From positions 2,854,501 through 2,918,500 of the forward strand of contig NZ_CP038267.1 in assembly GCF_004564375.1 (NCBI RefSeq): 64,000 nucleotides of DNA. The letters run 5' to 3'. The translations under genes and the position numbers were made by a program. The notes under the pieces were generated by a model. The model ran no database searches, had not been told where the DNA came from, and saw only the letters and a program-made list of their open reading frames with translations. The first letter of the stretch is position 1. The number at the start of each line of letters is the position of its first letter. Of this stretch, positions 55,078 to 63,642 are shown in pieces. The DNA is from Nocardioides euryhalodurans (GTDB lineage: Bacteria > Actinomycetota > Actinomycetes > Propionibacteriales > Nocardioidaceae).

Positions 55078-56498
55078 GCTACTGGCTCCGGAGGTCGCGG
55101 CAGGCGGCCCGTACGACACAGCTCGGCGTACCAGTGGGCGCTGGCCTTCGGGGTACGGCGCTGCGTGGGGTAGTCGACGTGCACCAGGCCGAAGCGCTTG
55201 GCGTAGCCCTCCGCCCACTCGAAGTTGTCGAGGAAGGACCAGGCGAAGTAGCCCCGCACGTCGGCGCCCGCGTCCCGAGCCGCGGCGACCGCCCGGACGT
55301 GCGAGTCCAGGTAGGCGACCCGTTCCGGGTCGTCGACGCTGCCGTCGGGCGCCTGGCTGTCGTCGTACGCGGCGCCGTTCTCGGTCACCACCAGCGGGAG
55401 CCCGGGATGGTCGTCGTGCAGCCGCACGAGCAGCCGGGTCAGGCCCTCGGGCTGCACCTCCCAGTCCATCGCCGTCCGCGGCAGGCCGCGGCTGGGGAAG
55501 GAGACGTGCTCGGACCCGACGAACGGGGACGGCTGGCCCTCGTCCGGCTCCGCGTCCGGGTGTCCGGAGACCTGGTCGCCGCGGTAGTAGTTGACGCCCA
55601 GCACGTCGATCGGAGCGGCGATCGCCTCGAGGTCGCCGTCGTGGACCACGTCGGTCCACCCGAGGTGCTCGGTGTCGGCGAGCAGGTCCTCGGGGTACGC
55701 CGCCCGCGTGATCGGGTCGAGGAAGAGCCGGTTGTGCAGGGAGTCGATGCGGCGCGCGGCGTCCACGTCGGCGGCGTCGGCCGGGTCGGCCGGGTCGGCG
55801 ACGGTGAGGTTGAGCGTGATGCCGAGGGTCTCCGCTCCCCGAGCGCGGAGCTCGGTGGTCGCCCGGCCGTGGGCGAGCAGCAGGTGGTGGGCCGCGCGGA
55901 GCCCGGCCGCCCCCTCGCGGCGGCCCGGGGCGTGCCGGCCGTTGGTGTAGCCGAGGAACGCCGAGCACCAGGGTTCGTTGAGCGTGGTCCACACCGGGAC
56001 CCGGTCGCCGAGCCGCTCGTGCACCGCCACGGCGTACTCGACGAAGCGGTCCGCGGTCGCGCGGACCGTCCAGCCGCCCGCGTCCTCGAGCGTCTGCGGC
56101 AGGTCCCAGTGGTAGAGGGTGAGCCAGGGCGCGATGTCGTGGCGGAGCAGGGTGTCGACCAGCGAGTCGTAGAAGTCGAGGCCGGCCGGGTTGACCGGAC
56201 CGGCGTCGGGACGGACCCGGGGCCAGGCCACCGAGAAGCGGTAGGAGCCGACCCCGAGGGCCGCCATCGTCGCGACGTCCTCCTCCATCCGGTGGTAGTG
56301 GTCGCAGGCGACGTCGCCGGTGTCGCCGTGCGCGACGGCGCCCGGGACCCGGCAGAAGGTGTCCCAGATCGAGGGCGTACGGCCGTCCTCGGCCACGGCT
56401 CCCTCGATCTGGTAGGACGCGGTCGCGACGCCCCAGGTGAAGTCCGGGGGGAGCGTGACCGAGGCCCCCTGGTCGGTGCTGGGCAGTGTGCTGGTCAT
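55074..56498 (-). CDS. GH1 beta-glucosidase
   Basis: A 474-residue family 1 glycoside hydrolase that releases glucose from cellobiose and other beta-glucosides. Landmarks: FTWGVATASYQIEGA at the start, the acid/base Glu in TTLNEPWCSAF, the nucleophile Glu in LVVTENGAAYDD, the LGVNYYRGD segment and FAWSFLDNFEWAEGY near the end. No signal peptide, so it acts in the cytoplasm on imported sugar. ATG at 56498 overlaps the permease stop. The enzyme fits the operon as the hydrolase of the transported substrate. Confidence 0.95.
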   Translation of the reverse strand: MTSTLPSTDQGASVTLPPDFTWGVATASYQIEGAVAEDGRTPSIWDTFCRVPGAVAHGDTGDVACDHYHRMEEDVATMAALGVGSYRFSVAWPRVRPDAGPVNPAGLDFYDSLVDTLLRHDIAPWLTLYHWDLPQTLEDAGGWTVRATADRFVEYAVAVHERLGDRVPVWTTLNEPWCSAFLGYTNGRHAPGRREGAAGLRAAHHLLLAHGRATTELRARGAETLGITLNLTVADPADPADAADVDAARRIDSLHNRLFLDPITRAAYPEDLLADTEHLGWTDVVHDGDLEAIAAPIDVLGVNYYRGDQVSGHPDAEPDEGQPSPFVGSEHVSFPSRGLPRTAMDWEVQPEGLTRLLVRLHDDHPGLPLVVTENGAAYDDSQAPDGSVDDPERVAYLDSHVRAVAAARDAGADVRGYFAWSFLDNFEWAEGYAKRFGLVHVDYPTQRRTPKASAHWYAELCRTGRLPRPPEPVA

Positions 56499-57313
56499 CC
56501 CTTGACGGCTCCTTGCATGATGCCGGACACCAGCTGGCGTCCGGCGACGACGAACAGGATCAGCAGCGGCACGGTCGCGAGCGTCGTGCCGGCGAGGACC
56601 AGGCTGTAGTCCTTGAAGAACCCGCTCTGCAGCTGGTTGAGCGCGACCTGGATGGTCGGGTTCTCGTGGGGGAGGGCGATCAGCGGCCAGAAGAAGTCGG
56701 TCCACACCTGCATGAAGGTGAACAGCCACAGGATCGCTGCCGCCGGCCGCGCCGCGGGTGCGGCCACGTGCCAGAACACCCGGATCTGCGAGCAGCCGTC
56801 CATCCGGGCGGCCTCCAGCAGCTCGTCGGGCACGGCGTCGAGCAGGTACTGCCGCATGAAGAAGACGCCGAACGCGGTGACCAGCCACGGAACGATGACC
56901 GCCCACATGGTGCCGGTCCACCCGAGCTCGGACATCAGGATGAACAGCGGCACCACGCCCAGCTGGGTCGGCACCGCCATCGTCGCCACCACGAACACGA
57001 GCAGCGCCCCGCGGCCCCGGAAGCGGAGCTTGGCGAAGGCGTAGCCGGCCAGCGTGGAGAGCACGACCACGGACGCAGCGGTCACCGAGGACACCAGGAC
57101 GCTGTTGCCGAGCGCCTTCCAGAACGGCACGGTGTCGATCGCCCGCTGCGCGTTGTCCCAGAAGTGTCCGCCGGGCAGCAGCGGTGGCACGCCCTGCGCC
57201 GCCACCTCGCGGGTGTGGGAGCCCAGCAGGAACGACCAGTAGAGCGGCGCCGCCGAGCCGAGCACGAACGCGATCAGCAGGCCGTACGTCAGGAGGCCGG
57301 GTCGGCGCGTCAT
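56495..57313 (-). CDS. Carbohydrate ABC permease (MalG/CebG-like)
   Basis: A 272-residue inner-membrane permease of the MalFG type with six helices. The cytoplasmic EAA-loop is visible as DELLEAARMDGCSQIRVFWHV (E-A-A-x-x-D-G-x-x-x-x-x-x-x-x). The first helix is YGLLIAFVLGSAAPLYWSFL. It overlaps both neighbours by four bases (ATGA). The operon has no ATPase, so the import complex presumably uses a shared MsiK-type ATPase encoded elsewhere, as in Streptomyces. Confidence 0.93.
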   Translation of the reverse strand: MTRRPGLLTYGLLIAFVLGSAAPLYWSFLLGSHTREVAAQGVPPLLPGGHFWDNAQRAIDTVPFWKALGNSVLVSSVTAASVVVLSTLAGYAFAKLRFRGRGALLVFVVATMAVPTQLGVVPLFILMSELGWTGTMWAVIVPWLVTAFGVFFMRQYLLDAVPDELLEAARMDGCSQIRVFWHVAAPAARPAAAILWLFTFMQVWTDFFWPLIALPHENPTIQVALNQLQSGFFKDYSLVLAGTTLATVPLLILFVVAGRQLVSGIMQGAVKG

Positions 57314-58332
57314 CGCTCGCCCCCCAGCACGCCGAAGCGCCGCAGCAGGAACAGGTTGAGGAGCGCGAAGGCGCAGATGATGAGGAAGAGCATCCAGGCG
57401 GTCGCGGATGCCCGGCCCAGGTCGCGCAGCTGCCAGCCGAAGTCGTAGATGAGCATCGTGATCGTGCCGAACTGCCGGTCGCTGCCGCCGTTGCGCGCCG
57501 TGGTCTCGTCGAAGAGCCGGGGCTCGGCGAAGACCTGGAGACCTCCGATCGTCGAGGTGATGATGACGAAGACCATCGTCGGCCGGATCATCGGCAGCGT
57601 GACGCTGAGGAACTGGCGCACGCGGCCGGCGCCGTCGAGGGCGGCCGACTCGTAGAGGTCGCGGGGGACGGCCTGCATCGCGGCCAGGAAGATCAGGGCG
57701 TTGTAGCCGGTCCAGCGCCAGTTGACCATCGTCGCGATGGCGACGTGGCTGGCGAACCGGTCGACGTGCCAGAGCACCGGGTCGAGGCCGATGCCGCCGA
57801 GCAGCTGGTTGACCAGGCCGTAGCGGTCCCCGAACAGGCTGCCGAAGATGATCGCGACGGCGACCGGCGAGACCACGAACGGGAGCAGGATGCTCATCCG
57901 CCACACGGTCCGGCCGCGCAGGTTGCTGTCGAGCAGCGCGGCGAGGACGACGGCGATCACGACCTGCGGGACCGAGGACAGCAGGAAGATGCTGACGGTG
58001 TTGACGAGCTGCTTGGCGAAGTAGGGGTTGGTCAGCACGTCGCGGAAGTTCTGGAGACCGACGTACTCGCCCTGGCCGCCGAGCAGGCTCCAGTCGTGGA
58101 CCGACACCCAGGCCGTGTAGACGAGCGGGAAGAGGCCGACCAGGCCGAACAGGACGAAGAACGGGGCGATGTAGAGGTAGGGGGCGGTCCGGACGTCCCA
58201 GCTGGACAGCCGTTGCCGCCACGGCGGGCGGGGGTTGGTGACCGGGGTGAGCTCGGCTGCGGGGAGGGCCGCAGGGGACGGGGACACCGGTGTTCCGGTG
58301 TCCCCGCCCGCGAGCGTCGAGCGTCGGTTCAT
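57310..58332 (-). CDS. Carbohydrate ABC permease (MalF/CebF-like)
   Basis: A 340-residue permease partner of the MalF type, with the long first periplasmic loop and six or more helices (YLYIAPFFVLFGLVGLFPLV, ICAFALLNLFLLRRFGVLG). The EAA-like loop is DLYESAALDGAGRVRQFLSV. Stop overlaps the MalG-type gene. Lies 16 bases after the binding-protein gene. Confidence 0.93.
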   Translation of the reverse strand: MNRRSTLAGGDTGTPVSPSPAALPAAELTPVTNPRPPWRQRLSSWDVRTAPYLYIAPFFVLFGLVGLFPLVYTAWVSVHDWSLLGGQGEYVGLQNFRDVLTNPYFAKQLVNTVSIFLLSSVPQVVIAVVLAALLDSNLRGRTVWRMSILLPFVVSPVAVAIIFGSLFGDRYGLVNQLLGGIGLDPVLWHVDRFASHVAIATMVNWRWTGYNALIFLAAMQAVPRDLYESAALDGAGRVRQFLSVTLPMIRPTMVFVIITSTIGGLQVFAEPRLFDETTARNGGSDRQFGTITMLIYDFGWQLRDLGRASATAWMLFLIICAFALLNLFLLRRFGVLGGER

Positions 58333-58348
58333 CCGCGTGAGACCCGGG

Positions 58349-59617
58349 TCAGCCCAGGGCTTCGACGTCGGTCAGGAACTGGTCCCACGACTCGTCGGGG
58401 GACTGCGACCCGTCGTCGACCCGGAGCAGCGCGGCCTGGAACGCCTGCAGGATGTCGGAGTACTTCGGGCCCTTGTACGGCTGGACCGTCACGGCCTCCG
58501 CGCGGTTGGCCAGGATCTCGCCCACGGGTGCGTCGTTGAAGAACGCGTTGGAGGCCTCGTTGACCTCCGGGGAGTCCAGCGCCTCGACCTGGCTGGGGAA
58601 GGTGCCCTTGGCGGCGAACGCCTTGGCCTGCTGCTCCGGGGCGGTCAGCCAGGCCGCGACCTCGGTCGCCTCCTCGATGTTCTCGCCCTGGGCGGGCACG
58701 GTCAGGAAGGAGCCGCCCCAGTTGCCGCCACCGCCGGGGAAGACGTCGGCGAAGTCCCATCCCTGGACGCCCTCGGCGTTGCCCTCGACCACGCCGAGCA
58801 TCCAGCCGGGGCACGCCATGGTGGCGAAGCCGTCGTTCTGGAAGGACGCGACCCAGTCGTCGCCCCACTGGGCGAGGCGGGTCGAGAGCCCCTTCTCCAC
58901 GTTGCCGGTGACCGTGTCGTAGACGGCCTTGAGGTCGGCGTTGTCCACCGCGACCGTGTTGTCGTCGGTCTCGAAGGGGTTCTCCACCTGGTTGAGCATC
59001 GCCTGGGCGACGCCGCCGGAGGAGTCGTACCAGGCGGTGTCGGGCACCTTGGCGACGAAGTCCTCGCCGAGCGCGAAGTAGTCGTCCCAGGTGCCCATCA
59101 GGCCGGCCACCTCGGCTCGGTCGGTGGGCAGCCCGGCCTTCTCGAAGAGGTCGGCGCGGTAGCAGATGCCCTCCGGGCCGATGTCCGTGCCGTAGCCGAT
59201 GAGCCGGCCGTCCGCGTCGGTGCCGGCCTCGGCCTTCCAGTCCAGCCAGCGGCCGTCGAGCTCGGGGTCGGTCAGGTCGGCGAAGGCGTCGGACTCGGCG
59301 AGGATCGCGGGCATGGCGTCGCCCTCGATGGCCTCGATGTCGGAGAGCCCGGAGCCGGCGGCGAGCTTGGTGTAGAGGTTGGCCTTGGCGTCGTCCCAGG
59401 TGCCGACCTTGACCTGCTCGATCTGGATGTCGTCACGCGAGGCGTTGAACTCCTCGATCAGCTCCTCGTAGCCGAACTCGTTGAAGGTGGCCACGGAGAT
59501 GGTCACCGGGCCGTCCGCGTCGGAGGCCTCGCCGTCGCCGCCGCAGGCTGTCATCACGCCGAGTGAGAGCGCCGCCAGGACGCTCAGGGCCAGTCGCCCG
59601 TTCTGCCAGTGTCGCAC
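58349..59617 (-). CDS. Sugar-binding lipoprotein (CebE-like)
   Basis: A 422-residue extracellular solute-binding protein of the carbohydrate ABC class. Signal peptide with a lipobox: RLALSVLAALSLGVMTACGG, the Cys at residue 24 being lipidated. The mature part has the usual open cleft pattern (FNEFGYEELIEEFNASRDDI, SDIEAIEGDAMPAILAE, ATMACPGWMLGVVEGNAEGV). GTG at 59617 follows GGGAGACACG. First gene of the operon; two CebR-box-like sites lie upstream. Confidence 0.92.
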   Translation of the reverse strand: MRHWQNGRLALSVLAALSLGVMTACGGDGEASDADGPVTISVATFNEFGYEELIEEFNASRDDIQIEQVKVGTWDDAKANLYTKLAAGSGLSDIEAIEGDAMPAILAESDAFADLTDPELDGRWLDWKAEAGTDADGRLIGYGTDIGPEGICYRADLFEKAGLPTDRAEVAGLMGTWDDYFALGEDFVAKVPDTAWYDSSGGVAQAMLNQVENPFETDDNTVAVDNADLKAVYDTVTGNVEKGLSTRLAQWGDDWVASFQNDGFATMACPGWMLGVVEGNAEGVQGWDFADVFPGGGGNWGGSFLTVPAQGENIEEATEVAAWLTAPEQQAKAFAAKGTFPSQVEALDSPEVNEASNAFFNDAPVGEILANRAEAVTVQPYKGPKYSDILQAFQAALLRVDDGSQSPDESWDQFLTDVEALG

Positions 59618-59687
59618 CGTGTCTCCCAGGGTCCGTGCCGGTCGCCGGCTGGTCCGGCGGCCGAGGGAAGCGTCCTGACATGTGGTG

Positions 59688-59701
59688 TGAGAGCGCTTCC
59701 A
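59688..59701. promoter_or_regulatory. CebR-box-like operator 1
   Basis: TGAGAGCGCTTCCA matches the Streptomyces CebR box TGGGAGCGCTCCCA in 12 of 14 positions, centred on AGCGCT. It is 71 bases before the binding-protein start. Confidence 0.8.
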
Positions 59702-59775
59702 CGAATGTGCGTTCACCGTGACAGCAGTCACACGCAGGTGTCAAGAGTTGAGCGCCGTCGTCTAGGCAATCAGCA

Positions 59776-59789
59776 TGGGAGCGCTTTCA
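59776..59789. promoter_or_regulatory. CebR-box-like operator 2
   Basis: TGGGAGCGCTTTCA matches the CebR box in 12 of 14 positions. It lies 88 bases from operator 1 and 85 bases before the purD start; TTGACA-like sequence (reverse strand, 59739-59744) lies between the two sites. Confidence 0.75.
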
Positions 59790-59859
59790 TCCGGCGGCAC
59801 ATTGTGGGACCTGTTGGTCCTGTGGCCGGGCGGCCGGGGAGGCGGCGCGACCACGGCAC

Positions 59860-59865
59860 TAGCAT
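59860..59865 (+). promoter_or_regulatory. -10 element of purD
   Basis: TAGCAT on the plus strand, eight bases before GTG 59874, suggesting a leaderless message. Confidence 0.45.
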
Positions 59866-59873
59866 CGAGGCCC

Positions 59874-61127
59874 GTGAAGACCCTCGTGATCGGCCCCGGT
59901 GGCCGCGAGCACGCCTTGGCCCGCGCCCTCTCCCGTGACCCCGGCGTCACGGAGGTCCACGTCGCGCCCGGCAACCCGGGGATGCGGGCGGTGGCCACGC
60001 TCCACGACGTCGATGCCGAGGACGGCGACGCCGTCGCCGCGCTGGCCCAGTCGCTGGCGGTCGACCTGGTCGTCGTCGGGCCGGAGGCGCCGCTCGTGGC
60101 GGGGGTTGCCGACGCGGTGCGCGCCCGCGGGATCGCCTGCTTCGGGCCGAGTCGCGAGGCCGCCCGCCTGGAGGGCTCCAAGGCGTTCGCCAAGGAGGTG
60201 ATGGCGGCTGCCGGTGTCCCGACCGCGCGCGCGTTCGTGTGCGAGACCCGGGAGCAGGCCGAGGCCGCCCTCGACGCGCTCGGGGCGCCGTACGTCGTCA
60301 AGGACGACGGCCTGGCCGCCGGCAAGGGCGTGGTGGTGACCGAGGACCGCGAGGCCGCGGTCGCGCACGCGGAGGCGTGCGGCCGGGTCGTGATCGAGGA
60401 GTACCTCGACGGCCCCGAGGTCTCGCTCTTCGCGATCACCGACGGCGTCACCGTCCGTCCGCTGCAGCCGGCCCAGGACTTCAAGCGGATCGGCGACGGC
60501 GACCAAGGCCCCAACACCGGGGGCATGGGTGCCTACACGCCGCTGCCCTGGGCCCCCGACGGGCTCGTCGAGGAGGTGCTGCGTGACGTGCTGCAGCCGA
60601 CCGTGGACGAGCTGGCGCGACGCGGGACGCCCTTCGCGGGGCTGCTCTACGCCGGCCTCGCGCTGACCGGTCGCGGGACCCGGGTGGTCGAGTTCAACGC
60701 GCGTTTCGGCGACCCGGAGACCCAGCCGCTGCTGGCCCTGCTCGACTCGCCCCTGGGCGCCCTGCTCCACGCCGCGGCGACCGGCACGCTCGCCGACGTC
60801 GAGCCGCCACGGTGGCGGCCGGGTGCCGCGGTGGCGGTCGTGATGGCGAGCGCCGGGTATCCCGAGTCCTCATCGAAGGGCGACGTCATCTCCGGCGTCG
60901 ACGCCGCCGACTCGCTCGAGGGTGTTCACGTGATCCACGCCGGGACCGCCGACCGCGACGGCGAGCTGGTCACCGCCGGGGGACGGGTGCTCGCGGTGGT
61001 CGGGGTCGGCACCGACGTCGCGGCCGCCCGCGAGGCGGCGTACGCCGGCGTCGCCGCCGTAGACTTCGAGGGCGCCCAGCACCGCAGCGACATCGCGGAC
61101 CCCGACCGCTTCGAAGGTGGAGCATGA
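59874..61127 (+). CDS. purD: Phosphoribosylamine-glycine ligase
   Basis: ATP-grasp enzyme joining phosphoribosylamine and glycine in purine synthesis. 417 residues. Visible: VIGPGGREHALA at the start, HVAPGNPGM, LVVVGPEAPLVAGVADA, the ATP-binding YVVKDDGLAAGKGVVV loop, EEYLDGPEVSLFAITDG and the catalytic-site QDFKRIGDGDQGPNTGGMGA. GTG at 59874 is the first start in frame that preserves the family N-terminus. It overlaps purB by four bases (ATGA). Confidence 0.97.
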   Translation: MKTLVIGPGGREHALARALSRDPGVTEVHVAPGNPGMRAVATLHDVDAEDGDAVAALAQSLAVDLVVVGPEAPLVAGVADAVRARGIACFGPSREAARLEGSKAFAKEVMAAAGVPTARAFVCETREQAEAALDALGAPYVVKDDGLAAGKGVVVTEDREAAVAHAEACGRVVIEEYLDGPEVSLFAITDGVTVRPLQPAQDFKRIGDGDQGPNTGGMGAYTPLPWAPDGLVEEVLRDVLQPTVDELARRGTPFAGLLYAGLALTGRGTRVVEFNARFGDPETQPLLALLDSPLGALLHAAATGTLADVEPPRWRPGAAVAVVMASAGYPESSSKGDVISGVDAADSLEGVHVIHAGTADRDGELVTAGGRVLAVVGVGTDVAAAREAAYAGVAAVDFEGAQHRSDIADPDRFEGGA

Positions 61128-62542
61128 CCGTCCCCAACGTCCTGGCCACCCGCTACGCCGCCGACGACCTCGTCGCGATCTGGTCGCCGGAGCACAAGAT
61201 CGTCCTGGAGCGACAGCTCTGGATCGCGGTGCTCAAGGCCCAGCGCGACCTCGGCGTCGACGTCCCCGACGGCGTCGTCGAGGCGTACGAGGACGTCGTC
61301 GACAAGGTCGACCTGGAGTCGATCGCCGGTCGGGAGCGGATCACCCGGCACGACGTGAAGGCCCGGATCGAGGAGTTCGCGGCGCTCGCCGGCCACGAGC
61401 ACATCCACAAGGGCATGACCTCGCGCGACCTCACCGAGAACGTCGAGCAGCTGCAGGTCCGGCAGAGCCTCGAGCTGCTGCGTGACCGGGCCGTCGCCAC
61501 GCTGGCCCGGCTGGCCCGGCTGGCGGCCGAGCACGAGACGACCGTGATGGCCGGGCGGTCGCACAACGTCGCCGCACAGGCGACGACGCTCGGCAAGCGC
61601 TTCGCGACCGTCGCCGACGAGCTGCTCGTCGGCCTCGAGCGGGTCGAGGAGCTGCTGGTCCGTTACCCGCTGCGCGGGATCAAGGGTCCGATGGGCACCT
61701 CCCAGGACATGCTCGACCTGCTCGACGGTGATCTCGACCGCTACCACGAGCTCGAGGAGCGGGTGGCTTCCCACCTCGGGTTCCGCCGGGTGCTCACCAG
61801 CGTCGGGCAGGTCTATCCCCGCAGCCTCGACTTCGACGTGCTGTCCGCCGTCGTGCAGCTGGTCGCGGCGCCGTCCAACCTCGCCACCACGATCCGGCTG
61901 ATGGCCGGCAACGAGCTCGTCACCGAGGGCTTCGTCGAGGGCCAGGTCGGGTCCAGCGCGATGCCGCACAAGATGAACACCCGTTCCTGCGAGCGGGTCA
62001 ACGGCCTGGCCGTGGTCACCCGCGGCTACCTCTCGATGGTCGGGGAGCTCGCCGGGGACCAGTGGAACGAGGGCGACGTCTCCTGCTCCGTCGTACGCCG
62101 GGTGGCGCTGCCCGACGCGTTCTTCGCGGCCGACGGGCTGTTCCAGACCTTCCTCACCGTGCTCGACGAGTTCGGGGCCTTCCCGGCCGTGATCCAGCGC
62201 GAGCTCGACCGCTACCTCCCGTTCCTCGCCACCACCAAGGTGCTGATGGCGGCGGTCCGCAACGGCGTCGGCCGCGAGGCCGGTCACGAGGCGATCAAGG
62301 AGGCGGCCGTCGGCACCGCCCTGGCGATGCGCGAGGGACAGGCCGAGAACGACGTGCTCGACAAGCTCGCCGCCGACGGCCGGCTGGGCCTCGGGCGCGA
62401 GCAGATCGATGCCCTCGTCGCCGAGCCGATCACCTTCACTGGAGCCGCAGTCGCTCAGACCCAAGCGGTCTGCCGGTCGGTGGCCGACGTGGTCGCCCGT
62501 CACCCCGCGGCTGCGTCGTACGTGCCGGGTGCCATTCTCTAG
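61124..62542 (+). CDS. purB: Adenylosuccinate lyase
   Basis: Fumarase-superfamily lyase that makes AICAR and AMP by releasing fumarate. 472 residues, the long actinobacterial form. Visible: THS-type catalytic His region in MTSRDLTENVEQLQVRQSLE, SHNVAAQATTLGKRF, and the signature GSSAMPHKMNTRSCERV (SSxMPxKxN loop). It starts in the purD stop codon; with PurD and the PurA gene 8 kb away it forms part of purine synthesis. Its stop overlaps a decayed convergent gene. Confidence 0.97.
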   Translation: MTVPNVLATRYAADDLVAIWSPEHKIVLERQLWIAVLKAQRDLGVDVPDGVVEAYEDVVDKVDLESIAGRERITRHDVKARIEEFAALAGHEHIHKGMTSRDLTENVEQLQVRQSLELLRDRAVATLARLARLAAEHETTVMAGRSHNVAAQATTLGKRFATVADELLVGLERVEELLVRYPLRGIKGPMGTSQDMLDLLDGDLDRYHELEERVASHLGFRRVLTSVGQVYPRSLDFDVLSAVVQLVAAPSNLATTIRLMAGNELVTEGFVEGQVGSSAMPHKMNTRSCERVNGLAVVTRGYLSMVGELAGDQWNEGDVSCSVVRRVALPDAFFAADGLFQTFLTVLDEFGAFPAVIQRELDRYLPFLATTKVLMAAVRNGVGREAGHEAIKEAAVGTALAMREGQAENDVLDKLAADGRLGLGREQIDALVAEPITFTGAAVAQTQAVCRSVADVVARHPAAASYVPGAIL

Positions 62543-63488
62543 GCCGCGCCGTTGGCGGAGTATCGCTCCGGGAGCCAGACAGGTGGACGCCACCACGGCG
62601 GCGGGGTCAGCATCCACCGGCGCTCCGACGCGGGGAGGAAGAGCGCACGATGACGTGCGGTGCGCATCCGGTTGACGACCAGCTCCTCGTCGGCGAGGTC
62701 GCCGGCGACGACGGTGAAGGACTCGAGACCGGCGGTGCGGAACCGGTCGCCACGCGCCACGTCACGCCGATCAGCCGGCCGTCGAGTCGAACACCGGCGG
62801 GTTGACGAGGGGTTCGGGGAACCCGGCGTCGAGCCGCCAGCGTAGGTGGAGGAACACCTCGGGACCGGAGCGGAAGCACTCGTTGCTGAGAGCGACCGTC
62901 TCGCGGTAGAGCGGTATCCCCTCCCAGGCAGGGCGCGTCGCCGCGTAACGTCGGACCGCGTCCAGGGCAGTGACGCCGGCAGCGAGGGCCATGCAGATCG
63001 CGGCCACGGCGGGCCGGAGCCGCCCCCGGCGTGCGACCTCGTCGAAGGTCGCCCGGAGGGCCGACGTGCACCACACGCCGTGGACGAACTCGCGTTCGTG
63101 CGGTGCGAGCTGGGCTCGGCTGATCGTCGCCCGGCCGTCCTCGAGGGCCCGGGCGCCGCTGTTCCTGAGCATTGGCACGGGCAGCAGGGTGCCGGCGCCG
63201 GCGCTCCCGTCGAACCAGGCCGCCCCACGCCACCGCAGCGACGCCCAGGCGGTCACGGCCCCGTCGCGACGTACGCGCAGGAACTGCTCGAGGATGCGTT
63301 GCTCCACCACCGTGGAGTCGACGTCGACCGGGACGTGCCAGCCGGTCGAGGTCGCACGCCACCGTCCGCGGGGGGGGGGGGGGGGTCTGGTGCCGCGTCG
63401 GACCGGTCAGCCCGGTCGGGTCGATGCGTGACGGGCGCACCAGGTCGCTCGGCCGTGAGCAGCGCGGGGTCCAGAGGTCCGGGTCCAT
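62539..63488 (-). pseudogene. Decayed DUF559-like protein with 14-G run
   Basis: Fragments of one protein occur in three frames. ATG 63488 begins MDPDLWTPRCSRPSDLVRPS and runs into a run of 14 G (63372-63385), where the frame changes; the main part (VDSTVVEQRILEQFLRVRRD, LRWRGAAWFDG, PPVFD) follows; a one-base loss then shifts to DGRLIGVT and a further gap to FRTAGLESFTVVAGDLADEE, ending SANGAA. Family members, as I recall them, have an acidic catalytic stretch between GRLIGV and the VARxxRFR segment, and it is absent here. It is likely a pseudogene of a nuclease-like family; its overlap with the purB stop is four bases. Confidence 0.75.
63372..63385. repeat. Run of 14 G
   Basis: An uninterrupted homopolymer inside the decayed gene, far longer than any other run in the window. 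It could be a slippage site or a sequencing or assembly error. Confidence 0.85.
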
Positions 63489-63576
63489 CGCAGCCGGCTC
63501 GCCAGCGAACGACCGCTCCGGGAACCGTTCGCCCTGGGCCTGTGGACAACTGCCGACCCTCGATCCCTGTGGATGG

Positions 63577-63641
63577 GGACAGTCCGCCGCCGGATACGCC
63601 TCCCGGAGTGCGCACATGACGCATCGGGCGGCGGACTGTCC
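63577..63641. repeat. REP-like long hairpin, family 1 copy B
   Basis: About 24-bp arms with three mismatches, left arm starting GGACAGTCCGCCGCCGG and right arm ending CGGGCGGCGGACTGTCC. It pairs with copy A: the outer T:A pair there is C:G here. Two bases after the end of the MFS gene, where it may act as terminator. Confidence 0.85.
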
Positions 63642-63642
63642 A

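Noticed and set aside
59776..59873. Start of purD at an upstream GTG/ATG near 59775
   Set aside because: That start would translate through an operator palindrome and the promoter; the family N-terminus begins at GTG 59874.
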